64,000 nt of DNA from Opitutaceae bacterium UBA2377 (GCA_002344205.1 DDSZ01000039.1:190299-254298), one strand, 5' to 3'; numbered from the stretch's first letter, positions 26,641 to 34,842 are shown. Program-made: numbers and translations. The notes: generated by a model from the sequence alone, not told the origin.

Positions 26641-27962
26641 GTGACACTGATCTGGTTAGTTTTCAAATACCGCAGAAAACGTTTACTAGCAGTCAAATCA
26701 ATCAGGTAAATGACAGTGCTAGTTGCACTGACCGAGAGAATGTAAAGCGTGAATGGCCAGTCATTATATCTCGCCAAGCCAATGACTGCTACCGCACCCA
26801 CCAGCCGCCCACCGTTCCAACACAGTAAATAAATTTTCTTGTTAGCTAGCACAGCATTGCGGTCGAGGGGCACGGAGATGAATCCGGCAAAAAAGGCGGG
26901 GCTCATGAGCATGGCGACTTCTCCTGCAGGCGCCCAAGGTGCGCCAAATACAAAAGGATACAACCACCCCGAGAAAATTGCTAACAGCCCAAAGACCGGA
27001 AGAGCAATTATTACAAGCCGCTTTAATGTGTAAGCCCATAGGTCGTCAACTACTTCACCCCGCGCTATCATCGCAGCAACACGCTGATAGTAGACTTTCC
27101 CGACCGACACCCCCAGCAATCCAGTCGGCACGCTCATGGTTGCCGATACTAGGCTAAAATAGCCAAGTTGATCCGCCCCATAATGTTGCGCAATAAATAG
27201 CAGAGGCACAAGCACACTCACAAGTTGCATAAGATGTGCGGCAACCAAGTTCAATGCCCTGCCGCCATAGGAATACAGTCCGCGGCGTAGGTCTTGCAAC
27301 GAATTGCCGGCGATAGATATAACGCGACGCAGGTTGACTGAAAGATATATGCTCTTAATGAGAAGACTTGCCATGCTGGCCATAACCAAGCCTGGTGCTC
27401 CAGCCGCAAGCACTCCCCCGCTGATGACAATGACTGCATAGGAACTTCTGTGAGCGACCTCTCCTAGACCTGCGCGAGAATAGGCTCCCTTTCTTTGCAG
27501 CATACTTTCCAGTGCGAACGTTGTGCCAAGCATCAGCGAATAAAGCGGTAGCAACCAGACAAATCGACCAAACTCTGGCATATCGAACCACTGCGTGATT
27601 TGAGTGCTGCCCAGCCAGAAAACAGGTAGGGCGACAAACCCAACCGTCAAGCCAAGCATACTACAGAGGTTCACCAGTGCCATCGCTTCCTTGTCCGCCT
27701 TTGGAACAAGAATAAAGTGCTCAATTCTTGCCGTTTGGAGAACCACTAATGCACTGGCAAGTTGCAGGAAGAGATAATGGAGTGCTACTTCGGCTGGCTG
27801 GAACAACCTCGTCATCACAGGCATTAAACCAATTGAAGTAATTGCCGCCGATGCCGCACCGACCGAGGTCCAGCCAATATCGATCCAATAGGGCAGTGAA
27901 CTGCGGCCCTGCGAAATCCGATTTCCACCAATTGGTGCAGACGCGATCATGCGTTCACTCAT
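26637..27962 (-). CDS. wzx: O-antigen flippase (Wzx, MOP superfamily)
   Basis: A 441-residue polysaccharide-biosynthesis transporter with about twelve to fourteen membrane helices. The opening WTSVGAASAAITSIGLMPVMTRLFQPAEVALHYLFLQ is typical of Wzx/RfbX. It would flip the lipid-linked repeat to the periplasm for Wzy. It is the first gene after a 356-bp spacer and so probably has its own promoter. Confidence 0.9.
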   Translation of the reverse strand: MSERMIASAPIGGNRISQGRSSLPYWIDIGWTSVGAASAAITSIGLMPVMTRLFQPAEVALHYLFLQLASALVVLQTARIEHFILVPKADKEAMALVNLCSMLGLTVGFVALPVFWLGSTQITQWFDMPEFGRFVWLLPLYSLMLGTTFALESMLQRKGAYSRAGLGEVAHRSSYAVIVISGGVLAAGAPGLVMASMASLLIKSIYLSVNLRRVISIAGNSLQDLRRGLYSYGGRALNLVAAHLMQLVSVLVPLLFIAQHYGADQLGYFSLVSATMSVPTGLLGVSVGKVYYQRVAAMIARGEVVDDLWAYTLKRLVIIALPVFGLLAIFSGWLYPFVFGAPWAPAGEVAMLMSPAFFAGFISVPLDRNAVLANKKIYLLCWNGGRLVGAVAVIGLARYNDWPFTLYILSVSATSTVIYLIDLTASKRFLRYLKTNQISVT

Positions 27963-28318
27963 TGGAGAATCTGTCCAAGAACAACATACTCTGACTCGCT
28001 AGCCGCAAACACCAAGGTTTTGCTCCATTCGCTGCATGCAAAATATCACTCGCCAGCAGGCGGCATAGATTTAAAATTCAAACGCCATCAAGTAGGCACA
28101 CAGATTTCTCTATGCGTTCCACCATGAATTAGTGAGAGCGGCAATAGGCACCTGAATATCGATTCCCGGAAACACCCGCTACTATTCGAAAGAATGATAC
28201 CAGCGAATCTGAACGACATCTTCCGTAGAGTTGGTCGGCACACTGCACACTGTTAGCTGATAGCAGCTGGTTTTCAGTTTTGTGGCGCATCTCGATAAAC
28301 ACAAGCAGACGGCAGTTT
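27963..28318. other. Non-coding spacer upstream of wzx
   Basis: A 356-bp AT-richer gap with no plausible gene on either strand. A short hairpin AGCTG-ATAG-CAGCT lies near 28256-28269 without a following T-run. It lacks the heptamer and palindrome elements seen in the other gaps. It probably holds the wzx promoter, but no clear -35/-10 pair is visible. Confidence 0.5.
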
Positions 28319-28750
28319 TTATGATTGTGTGTTGGCCTTGGCTTTCACTTCCACGATAAATCGCACCAGCGCCGGGGATTGAAGCTCCCTCGCATAGTCC
28401 TCGATATCCCGGCCGAACCGGTCCCGATGAAACACGTCCGCTCCGGCGGCTAGCAGCAGATCCATCACCGCGAAATTACCGTCACGCAATGCCGCACTCT
28501 TGGCAAACATCAGAACGGATGTGCCCTTGCGGTTGACTGCGTTCACGTCCGCTCCCCGCTCAATCAACGCCCGGGCTAGCTCCAAATGACCGTGATAGCT
28601 CGCCACAATCAAGGGAGTCCAACCTTCGGGCGACCGCGCGCCCATTCCGCCAACCCGATCCATCTGTGCAAGCACGGCATCCACTCGACCAGCGCGGCAA
28701 TCTGAAAACAATGTTTCTAGCTCGGCAGACATGATGCTCGAAGCGGTCAT
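28319..28750 (-). CDS. Ankyrin-repeat protein
   Basis: A 143-residue soluble protein with about three ankyrin repeats: GWTPLIVASYHGHLELARALIERGADVNAVN (about 42-72), a second with GTSVLMFAKSAALRDGNFAVMDLLLAAGADVF, and a shorter C-terminal one. No signal peptide or enzyme domain. Its ATG overlaps the formyltransferase stop by 4 nt, so it is translationally coupled to a nucleotide-sugar pathway, which is unusual. It may be a protein-interaction or regulatory partner. Confidence 0.85.
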   Translation of the reverse strand: MTASSIMSAELETLFSDCRAGRVDAVLAQMDRVGGMGARSPEGWTPLIVASYHGHLELARALIERGADVNAVNRKGTSVLMFAKSAALRDGNFAVMDLLLAAGADVFHRDRFGRDIEDYARELQSPALVRFIVEVKAKANTQS

Positions 28751-29454
28751 GATTTGGCTTCGTTCATTCGGGCTTGCCGCGCGCGCAAGCGATCAGAGAT
28801 TTGCGCCTCAATCTCGGGGGGCATCTTGCGGTGTAGGTTGCCGCGCCCGACAGATTCCAGTCCCGCGGTGCCCTGGCCCAGCAGATCGATCGCTTCGGGC
28901 AACATGTCGGACTGGACGTCCATCAGACGCTGCGAAAGATCGAAGACTGTGTCATCCTCCTGGATTGGAATCTCTCGCTTCAAAAGCACCAAACCCGCAT
29001 CCACGCGACCATCGATCAAATGGGCGGTTACACCGATGGGCCGGTCCTCGTAAATTGCCCACTGCATCGCATCCAAGCCTCGCCCCTCGGGCAGCAAGCC
29101 GGGATGAAAATTGATCACGCCTTTGGGTACTGCCTCGATCACGTGAGATTTCAAGATGCGGGCGCCGGAAATTACCGCCGCATCAATCCGCTCCTCGCGA
29201 AGCAGCTCAATCGTGCGGGCGGAATTATGCTCCACCACTTCATAGCGCCAGCCCATCCGCTCGGAAATTTTACAAGGGTGAACTAGACCACCGCCACCGC
29301 GAACTTTCATTCGTACAGCGGCGGGCGGGATCCCCAATTCCACCGGATTGGCTGCGAGGACCAATGCAACATCAGCCTGCTCAATGAAAAGACGAAAAAG
29401 AAAATCTTGCGTCTTCTTGTGAGGAAAATTGTAGGCAAAGACAGCGATACGCAT
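28747..29454 (-). CDS. Formyltransferase-family enzyme, probable sugar N-formyltransferase
   Basis: A 235-residue enzyme of the methionyl-tRNA/GAR formyltransferase fold. The catalytic Asn-His-Asp arrangement is visible in INFHPGLLPEGRGLDA and AHLIDGRVDAG. It lacks the C-terminal tRNA-binding domain of Fmt (about 310 residues). It starts 5 nt after the wbpB-like stop and sits with wbpA/wbpB/wbpE homologues, so formylation of a UDP-3-amino-uronic acid by N10-formyl-tetrahydrofolate is the likely role. ATG 29454 chosen because upstream in-frame sequence reads as an out-of-frame shadow of the preceding gene. Confidence 0.85.
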   Translation of the reverse strand: MRIAVFAYNFPHKKTQDFLFRLFIEQADVALVLAANPVELGIPPAAVRMKVRGGGGLVHPCKISERMGWRYEVVEHNSARTIELLREERIDAAVISGARILKSHVIEAVPKGVINFHPGLLPEGRGLDAMQWAIYEDRPIGVTAHLIDGRVDAGLVLLKREIPIQEDDTVFDLSQRLMDVQSDMLPEAIDLLGQGTAGLESVGRGNLHRKMPPEIEAQISDRLRARQARMNEAKS

Positions 29455-29459
29455 GGAGA

Positions 29460-30452
29460 TCAGATAGGGGAAATCATGCCGTCTTGTTTGAGACTCGCCT
29501 GCGCCGCCTGTAACACTCGCAGGACACGCACACCTTCCGCACCGTCGGTCCTTGGCGTGGTTCGATCTCGGCAACAGTCAAGAAAGTGCCGGCATTCCTC
29601 CCGCAGGGGCTCGGCTTCCGGCACCACCGCAAACTCGGGTACTACCTTGCTGGGCACCGGCCCATGGGGCCCCTGCACCACCGCCCCCCGGTAGATCACC
29701 AGTTTCTCCGCCCATGGCTTGGTATCATCGAACACCACCATCGCCTTGGCTCCCACCAAGGTGAGCTTCTGCTCCTTCATAGGGTTGAGCCAGTTCGCAT
29801 AGACGTGCGCCCTCAACCCGCCTGAAAACGAAAGTTGGGTGAGCGTCATGTCTTCCACCCCGGAGCTCAGATAGCTCCCGCCCCGACAGGAGATCTTTTC
29901 CGGCTTACTATCCCCTGCCAGCGACAGAATCACCGACAGGTCATGCGGCGCGAAACTCCATAATACGTTTTCCTCACGTCGAAACTTTCCCAAGCTCAGC
30001 CGATGGGAGGCGATGTAGTGCAAGCTGCCAAGCTCGTCTTGTCGCACCCAGGCCTGAAGCTGCCGCACCATCGGATGATACTGGAGCAGATGACCTACCA
30101 TCAAAATGCGTCCCCGCTCTCTGGCCAGGGCGATCAATTCCTCGGCATCAGCTATATCGAGACATAGGGGTTTTTCGACAAAGACATCCTTATCTGCCAG
30201 CAACGCTGCCTTTGCCAGGCGGTGATGGTGAACTGCAGGAGCGGCAATCGCCACTCTCGTGATGGCTGGGTCGCTCCACAGCGAGTCCACATCACCGGTC
30301 TTCCGGACGCCTGCATAGTCGTCGCCATATGATTCCAAAATCACGGAACTGAGATCGCACAGTGTATGCAACGCGCCCAAGGCGTGGAAATTGCGGGCCA
30401 GATTCTTTCCCCAATAACCAGCTCCGATCAGTGCCAGATTGCGTGTGCTCAT
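29460..30452 (-). CDS. wbpB: Gfo/Idh/MocA-family sugar dehydrogenase (WbpB/WlbA-like)
   Basis: A 330-residue NAD-dependent oxidoreductase. The N-terminal Rossmann motif is LIGAGYWGKNLARN, followed by DVFVEKPLCLDIADAEEL with the conserved EKP, and the active-site segment VLWSFAPHDLSVIL. WbpB/WlbA oxidise C3 of UDP-GlcNAcA to the 3-keto sugar that WbpE then aminates. It lies 2 nt downstream of the wbpE-like gene and 5 nt before the formyltransferase. Confidence 0.88.
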   Translation of the reverse strand: MSTRNLALIGAGYWGKNLARNFHALGALHTLCDLSSVILESYGDDYAGVRKTGDVDSLWSDPAITRVAIAAPAVHHHRLAKAALLADKDVFVEKPLCLDIADAEELIALARERGRILMVGHLLQYHPMVRQLQAWVRQDELGSLHYIASHRLSLGKFRREENVLWSFAPHDLSVILSLAGDSKPEKISCRGGSYLSSGVEDMTLTQLSFSGGLRAHVYANWLNPMKEQKLTLVGAKAMVVFDDTKPWAEKLVIYRGAVVQGPHGPVPSKVVPEFAVVPEAEPLREECRHFLDCCRDRTTPRTDGAEGVRVLRVLQAAQASLKQDGMISPI

Positions 30453-30454
30453 GT

Positions 30455-31552
30455 TCAGGATACCTTTGCGTGTTCACGCACTTTGGTGACAATATGCGCA
30501 AGCTCATCTTCCCCAAGATAGGGATGCATGGGCAGGCTGATGACCTCGCGCGAAGCCCGCTCGCTCTCCGGAAAATCACCCCACTTGTAGCCCAACGGTG
30601 CATAAACCGGCTGCTCATGCAGACACTTGGGATAATAAACGGCGCTGGGAATACCGGCCGCTTTCAGGGCCGCACCCAGTTCATCGCGGTTGCTGACGCG
30701 GATGGTGTATTGGGCATAGACGTGCGAGTTGCCCACAGCGACCTCCGGCACACCGACTGCCCCGCGCAGAAGCTCGGTATAACGCGCGCCGATGCGGCCC
30801 CGCGCCTCCACCTCGGCAGGAAAGTGCGGCAGCTTCGCCAGCACCACCGCCGCTTGCAGGGTATCGAATCGCCCGTTCATCCCCAACAGCGGATGATGGT
30901 GTCGCTTCACCCCGCCGTGCGTGCGAATGGCCCGCATGGTTTCATTCAACTGGTCGTCGTCGGTGAACAGCGCACCGCCATCGCCATAACAACCGAGTGG
31001 TTTGGCCGGAAAGAAGCTCGTGCTCGCGATTTTCGTCACACTGCAACTTTTTCGACCGCGTTGGGTGGCACCGAAGCTCTGCGCCCCGTCCTCGATCACG
31101 GTCACTCCGTGCTTCGCCGCGATGGCATTGATGCGAGCGTAGTCCGGCATCTGCCCGAACAGACTCACCGGCATAATCGCCTTGGTCCGCGGCGTGATGG
31201 CCGCTTCGATCAGGTCCACATTGATGTTGAACGACTGTGGTTCGATATCGACGAACACCGGCTTCGCACCCACGAGCCCGATCACTTCACACGAGCTGAT
31301 CCAGGTGAAGGGCACGGTGATAACTTCATCTCCCGGCCCAATGCCGAGCGCACGGAGAGCTATCTCCAGGCTGTCGGTTCCACTGGCGACAGTGATCGCA
31401 TGTTTCACACCGACATAGGTCGCCAAGGCCTGCTCCAATTCGGCGATCTCGGGGCCCATGATATACTGGCCGTGCTCAAGCACGCGCCGCATGCGCGCGT
31501 CGATTTCCGCCTGATGGCGGCGATACTGCTGCTGAAGGTCGATGAATTGCAT
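30455..31552 (-). CDS. wbpE: PLP-dependent 3-aminotransferase (WbpE/WlbC-like)
   Basis: A 365-residue DegT-family aminotransferase. The PLP lysine is in TSFFPAKPLGCYGDGGA near residues 178-194, preceded by TVIEDGAQSFGA. VASGTDSLEIALRALGIGPGDEVI is the phosphate-binding part. It closely fits WbpE/WlbC, which transfers an amino group from glutamate to the 3-keto uronate. Its coupling with wbpA and wbpB homologues supports this over other DegT roles. Start MQFIDLQQQYRRH at ATG 31552 is typical. Confidence 0.9.
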   Translation of the reverse strand: MQFIDLQQQYRRHQAEIDARMRRVLEHGQYIMGPEIAELEQALATYVGVKHAITVASGTDSLEIALRALGIGPGDEVITVPFTWISSCEVIGLVGAKPVFVDIEPQSFNINVDLIEAAITPRTKAIMPVSLFGQMPDYARINAIAAKHGVTVIEDGAQSFGATQRGRKSCSVTKIASTSFFPAKPLGCYGDGGALFTDDDQLNETMRAIRTHGGVKRHHHPLLGMNGRFDTLQAAVVLAKLPHFPAEVEARGRIGARYTELLRGAVGVPEVAVGNSHVYAQYTIRVSNRDELGAALKAAGIPSAVYYPKCLHEQPVYAPLGYKWGDFPESERASREVISLPMHPYLGEDELAHIVTKVREHAKVS

Positions 31553-31599
31553 GTTTCTAGTAGGCTAGTCGCCAGGAAGCTAGGAGCTACTCAGCCAGA

Positions 31600-32886
31600 T
31601 CAGGCTTTCCATACTTGGCCTGCTTTGGTCGGGATGCCAACCAGAGCATTGCGGGTGTCAATGATGAGGCCGGCCCATTCGGTGAGCTGCCGGTAATCCA
31701 CGCCGGAGTGGGCGGTTGCGATGATAACCGCATCATATGCGCCCACCTGTTCCCGGCTCCATTCGATTGATTTTTTCCCCGTCCATTGGCCGTGCTCGCG
31801 GGTCGGTGTAATGACCGGAATGAAAGGATCATAATAGGCCACCTCAGCCCCGCGCCGATTGAGCTCGTCCATCAACACAAACGTGGGCGATTCGCGCATG
31901 TCATCCACATTGGCCTTGTAGGCGAGCCCCAACAACAGCACCCGACTGCCATTGACCGGCTTGCGGGCCGCGTTCAGGGCCTCGGCCGTGCGGTTGACCA
32001 CATGGAGCGGCATGGCGGTGTTCACCTCACCCGCCAGCTCGATGAATTTCGTGAGCTGGCCGTATTCGCGCGCCTTCCACGTAAGATAAAAAGGATCAAT
32101 CGGGATACAGTGTCCGCCCAAGCCCGGGCCGGGATAAAAGGCCATGTAGCCGAAAGGCTTGGTCTTCGCCGCGTTGATCACTTCCCAGACATCGATGTCC
32201 ATCGCCGCATAGACCAGCTTGAGTTCGTTGACCAAGGCGATGTTCACACTGCGGAAGATATTCTCCAACAGTTTGGTGGCCTCAGCCGCCCGGCAGGAGG
32301 ATACCGGCACGAGCGTCTGGATCGCCCGGCCATAAACGGCCTTCGCTTTCTCCATACAGGCGGGGGTAAGCGCACCCAAGACCTTCGGAATCGTGGCTAC
32401 CTTGCTGTCAGGATTGCCGGGATCCTCACGCTCCGGAGAGAAAGCCAAATGGAAGTCCACCCCGGCCTTGAGGCCCGATCCTTCCTCCAGCACCCGGCGC
32501 AGGTCGGTGTCCGTGGTGCCCGGGTAGGTGCTCGATTCCAGTGCCACCAAGGCTCCCCTGGCAAGGTGCGGAGCGATGGCACGACCCGAGTTGAGCACAT
32601 AGGAAATATCCGGTTCGCGGTTCTTGTTCAACGGCGTCGGCACGCAGATCACAACCGCCTCAACCGACTTGATCCTGCTGAAATCGGTGGAAGCCGTAAA
32701 ACGTCCTGCAGTCACTTCCGCCTGAACCGAAGACGCCTCAATGTGGTTGATGTAAGACCTTCCTCCGTTGAGAGCATCAATCTTGGCCGGATCGACATCC
32801 AAACCGAGAATTTCAACTCCGTTGCGGGCAAACTGCAGGGCAAGCGGGAGGCCGACATAACCGAGACCGACAATGGCTATTTTCAT
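31600..32886 (-). CDS. wbpA: UDP-GlcNAc 6-dehydrogenase (WbpA family)
   Basis: A 428-residue nucleotide-sugar dehydrogenase oxidising C6 of UDP-GlcNAc to the uronic acid. GLGYVGLPLALQFA is the NAD-binding loop; FSPERE, the Lys of EATKLLENIFRSVNIALVNEL, and the catalytic Cys in PGPGLGGHCIPIDPFYL are present, as is the C-terminal domain with LLGLAYKANVDDMRESP. It is the first biosynthetic gene after the GbsR-type regulator (86-nt gap), so it probably heads the wbpA-wbpE-wbpB-formyltransferase transcript. Confidence 0.93.
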   Translation of the reverse strand: MKIAIVGLGYVGLPLALQFARNGVEILGLDVDPAKIDALNGGRSYINHIEASSVQAEVTAGRFTASTDFSRIKSVEAVVICVPTPLNKNREPDISYVLNSGRAIAPHLARGALVALESSTYPGTTDTDLRRVLEEGSGLKAGVDFHLAFSPEREDPGNPDSKVATIPKVLGALTPACMEKAKAVYGRAIQTLVPVSSCRAAEATKLLENIFRSVNIALVNELKLVYAAMDIDVWEVINAAKTKPFGYMAFYPGPGLGGHCIPIDPFYLTWKAREYGQLTKFIELAGEVNTAMPLHVVNRTAEALNAARKPVNGSRVLLLGLAYKANVDDMRESPTFVLMDELNRRGAEVAYYDPFIPVITPTREHGQWTGKKSIEWSREQVGAYDAVIIATAHSGVDYRQLTEWAGLIIDTRNALVGIPTKAGQVWKA

Positions 32887-32972
32887 GTAATAATTAAGGA
32901 ATGGCTTCGCCCCGTCGCTTCCTGAAGGGAAGAAACCGGAAGGGGCATGAAATGACTGACCACGAAACTGAC

Positions 32973-33545
32973 TTAATCCGCCATTGCTTTCTGGCGGGCG
33001 GAATGGGCTGACGGCGAAACCTTGAGCAGGATCTGCATCACCGGCAGCACCCGGCCGAGCTGCCGGCGCCAGGTCTCCAGTTGCTTGATCCGCTCCAATT
33101 GAAAGGTCCTCTGTGCGCCTTGAGCCGCACCGGTCTGTTCACGCAGGCGCTGGAGCGAACCCCGGGTTTCCTTCGTCAGGGGCTGGATCTTTTCCTGAAT
33201 CAGGCCGCTCGCCAGCCGCCGGAGCCCCAGCTCGGGCTCGAAATATTCCCTGCGACCACCGTCCACCGACTTACTGTTCACCGTTTTCACCGCCCTACTC
33301 TGGCGCAGAAAGGCCAGCCCTTGGCTGACCGAGCCCTTGCTCACGCCCAGTTTTTCGACGATGTCGGCAAAACACAGCGGCCCGGGCGACGCAAAGAGCA
33401 GGCCGTAGATCGCCCCGACCGATTTCGGCACGCCCAGCACATGGAGAAACTCGGAAAAAAGGGCGACGCACTCCCGCTCAAAGGCGGGATCGGCGGCCGT
33501 CAAAATATCCGTGGTTGGCGGGCGGGGTTGCAACCACCGCAGCAA
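32973..33545 (-). CDS. GbsR/MarR-type transcriptional regulator
   Basis: A roughly 190-residue winged-helix regulator of the GbsR type. SVGAIYGLLFASPGPLCFADIVEKLGVSKGSVSQGLAFLRQ is the helix-turn-helix (about residues 42-82); YFEPELGLRRLASGLIQEKIQPL follows the wing; the C-terminal helix has FQLERIKQLETWRRQL. It lies directly upstream of wbpA and may control the O-antigen operon. Start is uncertain: a TTG at 33545 fits the family length and no ATG is available. The wing (KTVNSKSVDGGRREYFE) is longer than usual and coincides with heptamer DNA. Confidence 0.85.
   Translation of the reverse strand: MLRWLQPRPPTTDILTAADPAFERECVALFSEFLHVLGVPKSVGAIYGLLFASPGPLCFADIVEKLGVSKGSVSQGLAFLRQSRAVKTVNSKSVDGGRREYFEPELGLRRLASGLIQEKIQPLTKETRGSLQRLREQTGAAQGAQRTFQLERIKQLETWRRQLGRVLPVMQILLKVSPSAHSARQKAMAD
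33259..33293. repeat. Heptamer repeat inside the GbsR-type gene
   Basis: Degenerate 7-mers CCGTCCA, CCGACTT, ACTGTTC, ACCGTTT, TCACCGC occupy the DNA that encodes the wing of the winged helix. The same CCGTCCA unit occurs at 8615, 8679, 8686 and 39231. The frame is preserved. Confidence 0.55.
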
Positions 33546-33600
33546 GACGGGCCCCAGCCGCTAGTTCAAGAAAATTTGAACCAATGCTAGGTGGCCAGGT

Positions 33601-33648
33601 GGAGGGCCCGCGTCCCCGCGGGCCGGCTCGCCAGGAGGCGAGCCCTCC
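33601..33648. repeat. Perfect 48-bp double-hairpin (three-way) palindrome
   Basis: The structure is exact: outer stem GGAG/CTCC (33601-33604 and 33645-33648), hairpin 1 with 8-bp stem GGCCCGCG/CGCGGGCC and loop TCCC (33605-33624), hairpin 2 with 8-bp stem GGCTCGCC/GGCGAGCC and loop AGGA (33625-33644). A period 9-10 repeat follows directly (33651-33684: GTCTCTGCG, CTCCCTGCG, TTCCCTGCG). It lies between the orphan methyltransferase and the regulator gene and resembles a REP-type element. Confidence 0.85.
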
Positions 33649-33699
33649 ATGTCTCTGCGCTCCCTGCGTTCCCTGCGGTAAAAATTGCTTCGGGCCCGA

Positions 33700-34230
33700 T
33701 CACTGGCCCGGCCGTTGGCCAGTCGTCCGCCTTTTGGCCTCTTGCCGGTGCTGCCCCGCGCTCAAGGTGATCCGGCCGCGCCAGCCGCGCTGGAGATGCA
33801 CCGCGCCGAGTTGAAAACCGCTCTGCGGAAACTCCGGCGGCATGTCCACGAGCAGGATTTCCCGGATACCGAAGCCCGCCTCGCGGATGTCGCGCAGCCG
33901 GGCCTTGGTCCAAACATGGTTGATCGTCAGCAGAAACACGACGTGGTCGGCCAGCTTCATGGCGTGTTGCAGGAAGGGGCGAATCTGGCTCCAGGGCGGA
34001 TTGGTGATGATCCAGTCCACCGGTTCCGTCCACGCGAAGAAATCCCGGCCGCGCCGAATTTCACACCAGCAGGCGCCGCGCGGCAAGCAGTGCAATATCC
34101 GCCCCTCCCCGCAACAGGGCTCAAGCACCCGCCCCCGGGGCCGGAAGTGCCGCACCAGCATCCGCGCGAGGACTGCCGGGGTCTGCACCTCGTCGTTGCT
34201 GACGTAATCACGGTTGGGCTGGAAGCGCAT
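33700..34230 (-). CDS. Orphan class I methyltransferase with NPPW motif (DNA/RNA N-methylase-like)
   Basis: A 176-residue protein. The N-terminal DEVQTPAVLARMLVRHF and motif I VLEPCCGEGRILHCL are followed by motif IV IITNPPWSQI near residues 75-84, the (N/D)PP(Y/W/F) signature of N6-adenine or N4-cytosine methylases. DHVVFLLTINHVW and a C-terminal strand complete a minimal core. No restriction partner or specificity domain is seen. The last residues (from about 155) are encoded by repeat-like DNA, so the C-terminus may be secondarily extended. Could also be an rRNA or phage-type methylase. Confidence 0.7.
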   Translation of the reverse strand: MRFQPNRDYVSNDEVQTPAVLARMLVRHFRPRGRVLEPCCGEGRILHCLPRGACWCEIRRGRDFFAWTEPVDWIITNPPWSQIRPFLQHAMKLADHVVFLLTINHVWTKARLRDIREAGFGIREILLVDMPPEFPQSGFQLGAVHLQRGWRGRITLSAGQHRQEAKRRTTGQRPGQ

Positions 34231-34438
34231 TGGCTACCGGAGGTGCAGTTAGTCTCCCATTCAGGCTTTGTGCTGAAAAGCCCAAACCCTCGGCCAGCCA
34301 GATTCACCACCAAGCTCGCAAAGGGCACAAGGACTTGAATTTCAAGCCGCCGGCCTGCGCGCCTGCAATCGTCAGCGAGGCCTTGAAACGCCGGGGGACT
34401 GGAAACACCCCGGAGGCCCAGAGCCGGGGGCGACAACC
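34231..34438. other. Spacer with period 8-10 repeat
   Basis: No gene seen. A degenerate repeat at 34308-34333 (CACCAAGCTC, GCAAAGGG, CACAAGGA) matches the family found at 5581 and 11617. It lies between the orphan methyltransferase gene and the nucleotidyltransferase relic. Confidence 0.45.
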
Positions 34439-34672
34439 TCATTGCTGCCGCGCTCGCCGGGTCAGTGCGTCCACATCCGCCAGGTCTATGGGGCGACCGG
34501 CCGACCAGCTTGTCGGCGTTGGCCTCGGAGATGCCCACAAAAATGTCCAGATCGCCGGTGGCGCGGACAAAACCATGATAGCCGACCGCGTAGCGCCCAC
34601 GACCAGATACTCAACCTCGTGGCGATTGAGCGATCTCAAGAAGCCGGCGAAATTCGCGTCGAGCCTCTCCAT
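34439..34672 (-). pseudogene. Broken MNT-type nucleotidyltransferase gene (frameshift and internal deletion)
   Basis: From ATG 34672 the frame reads MERLDANFAGFLRSLNRHEVEYLVVG, a standard start of small nucleotidyltransferase-like proteins. It then slips: restoring one base near 34595 gives YAVGYHGFVRATGDLDIFVG and ISEANADKLV, the expected next segment with the GDLDIF metal-binding Asp pair. The original frame then resumes at RPIDLADVDALTRRARQQ and a stop, which is the family's C-terminus. About 60-90 residues in the middle are missing. This is one lost base plus an internal deletion. Confidence 0.75.
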
Positions 34673-34829
34673 AAGAGTAGAATTGCCTCCGTAAAAACTC
34701 AATGCCCGCCAGACGGGCCGCCGGTGGCTGCCGCAACCAATACTCCACATCATCCGGCTCCTGCTCCAGCGAGCCAAATTCAACGCGGGAACGGTCGAAC
34801 CGGAAAAAGTCTCCCGCGGTGGATTTCAT
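34611..34829 (-). CDS. Small conserved partner protein of the nucleotidyltransferase
   Basis: A 72-residue protein from ATG 34829: MKSTAGDFFRFDRSRVEF, then EYWLRQPPAARLAGIEFLRRQFY and a charged C-terminal helix. Small proteins with a W-L-x-x-P-P-x-x-R-L-x-x-x-E-F-L-R-R pattern usually precede this type of nucleotidyltransferase gene; here it overlaps the start of the broken one by 62 nt. The pairing resembles MNT/HEPN-like toxin-antitoxin couples, but no HEPN motif is seen. Function unknown; it may no longer be active since its partner is broken. Confidence 0.55.
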   Translation of the reverse strand: MKSTAGDFFRFDRSRVEFGSLEQEPDDVEYWLRQPPAARLAGIEFLRRQFYSYGEARREFRRLLEIAQSPRG

Positions 34830-34842
34830 GTTTCCACGGTGG

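Noticed and set aside
28256..28269. Hairpin AGCTG-ATAG-CAGCT considered as a terminator
   Set aside because: The stem is only 5 bp and no T-run follows on either strand.
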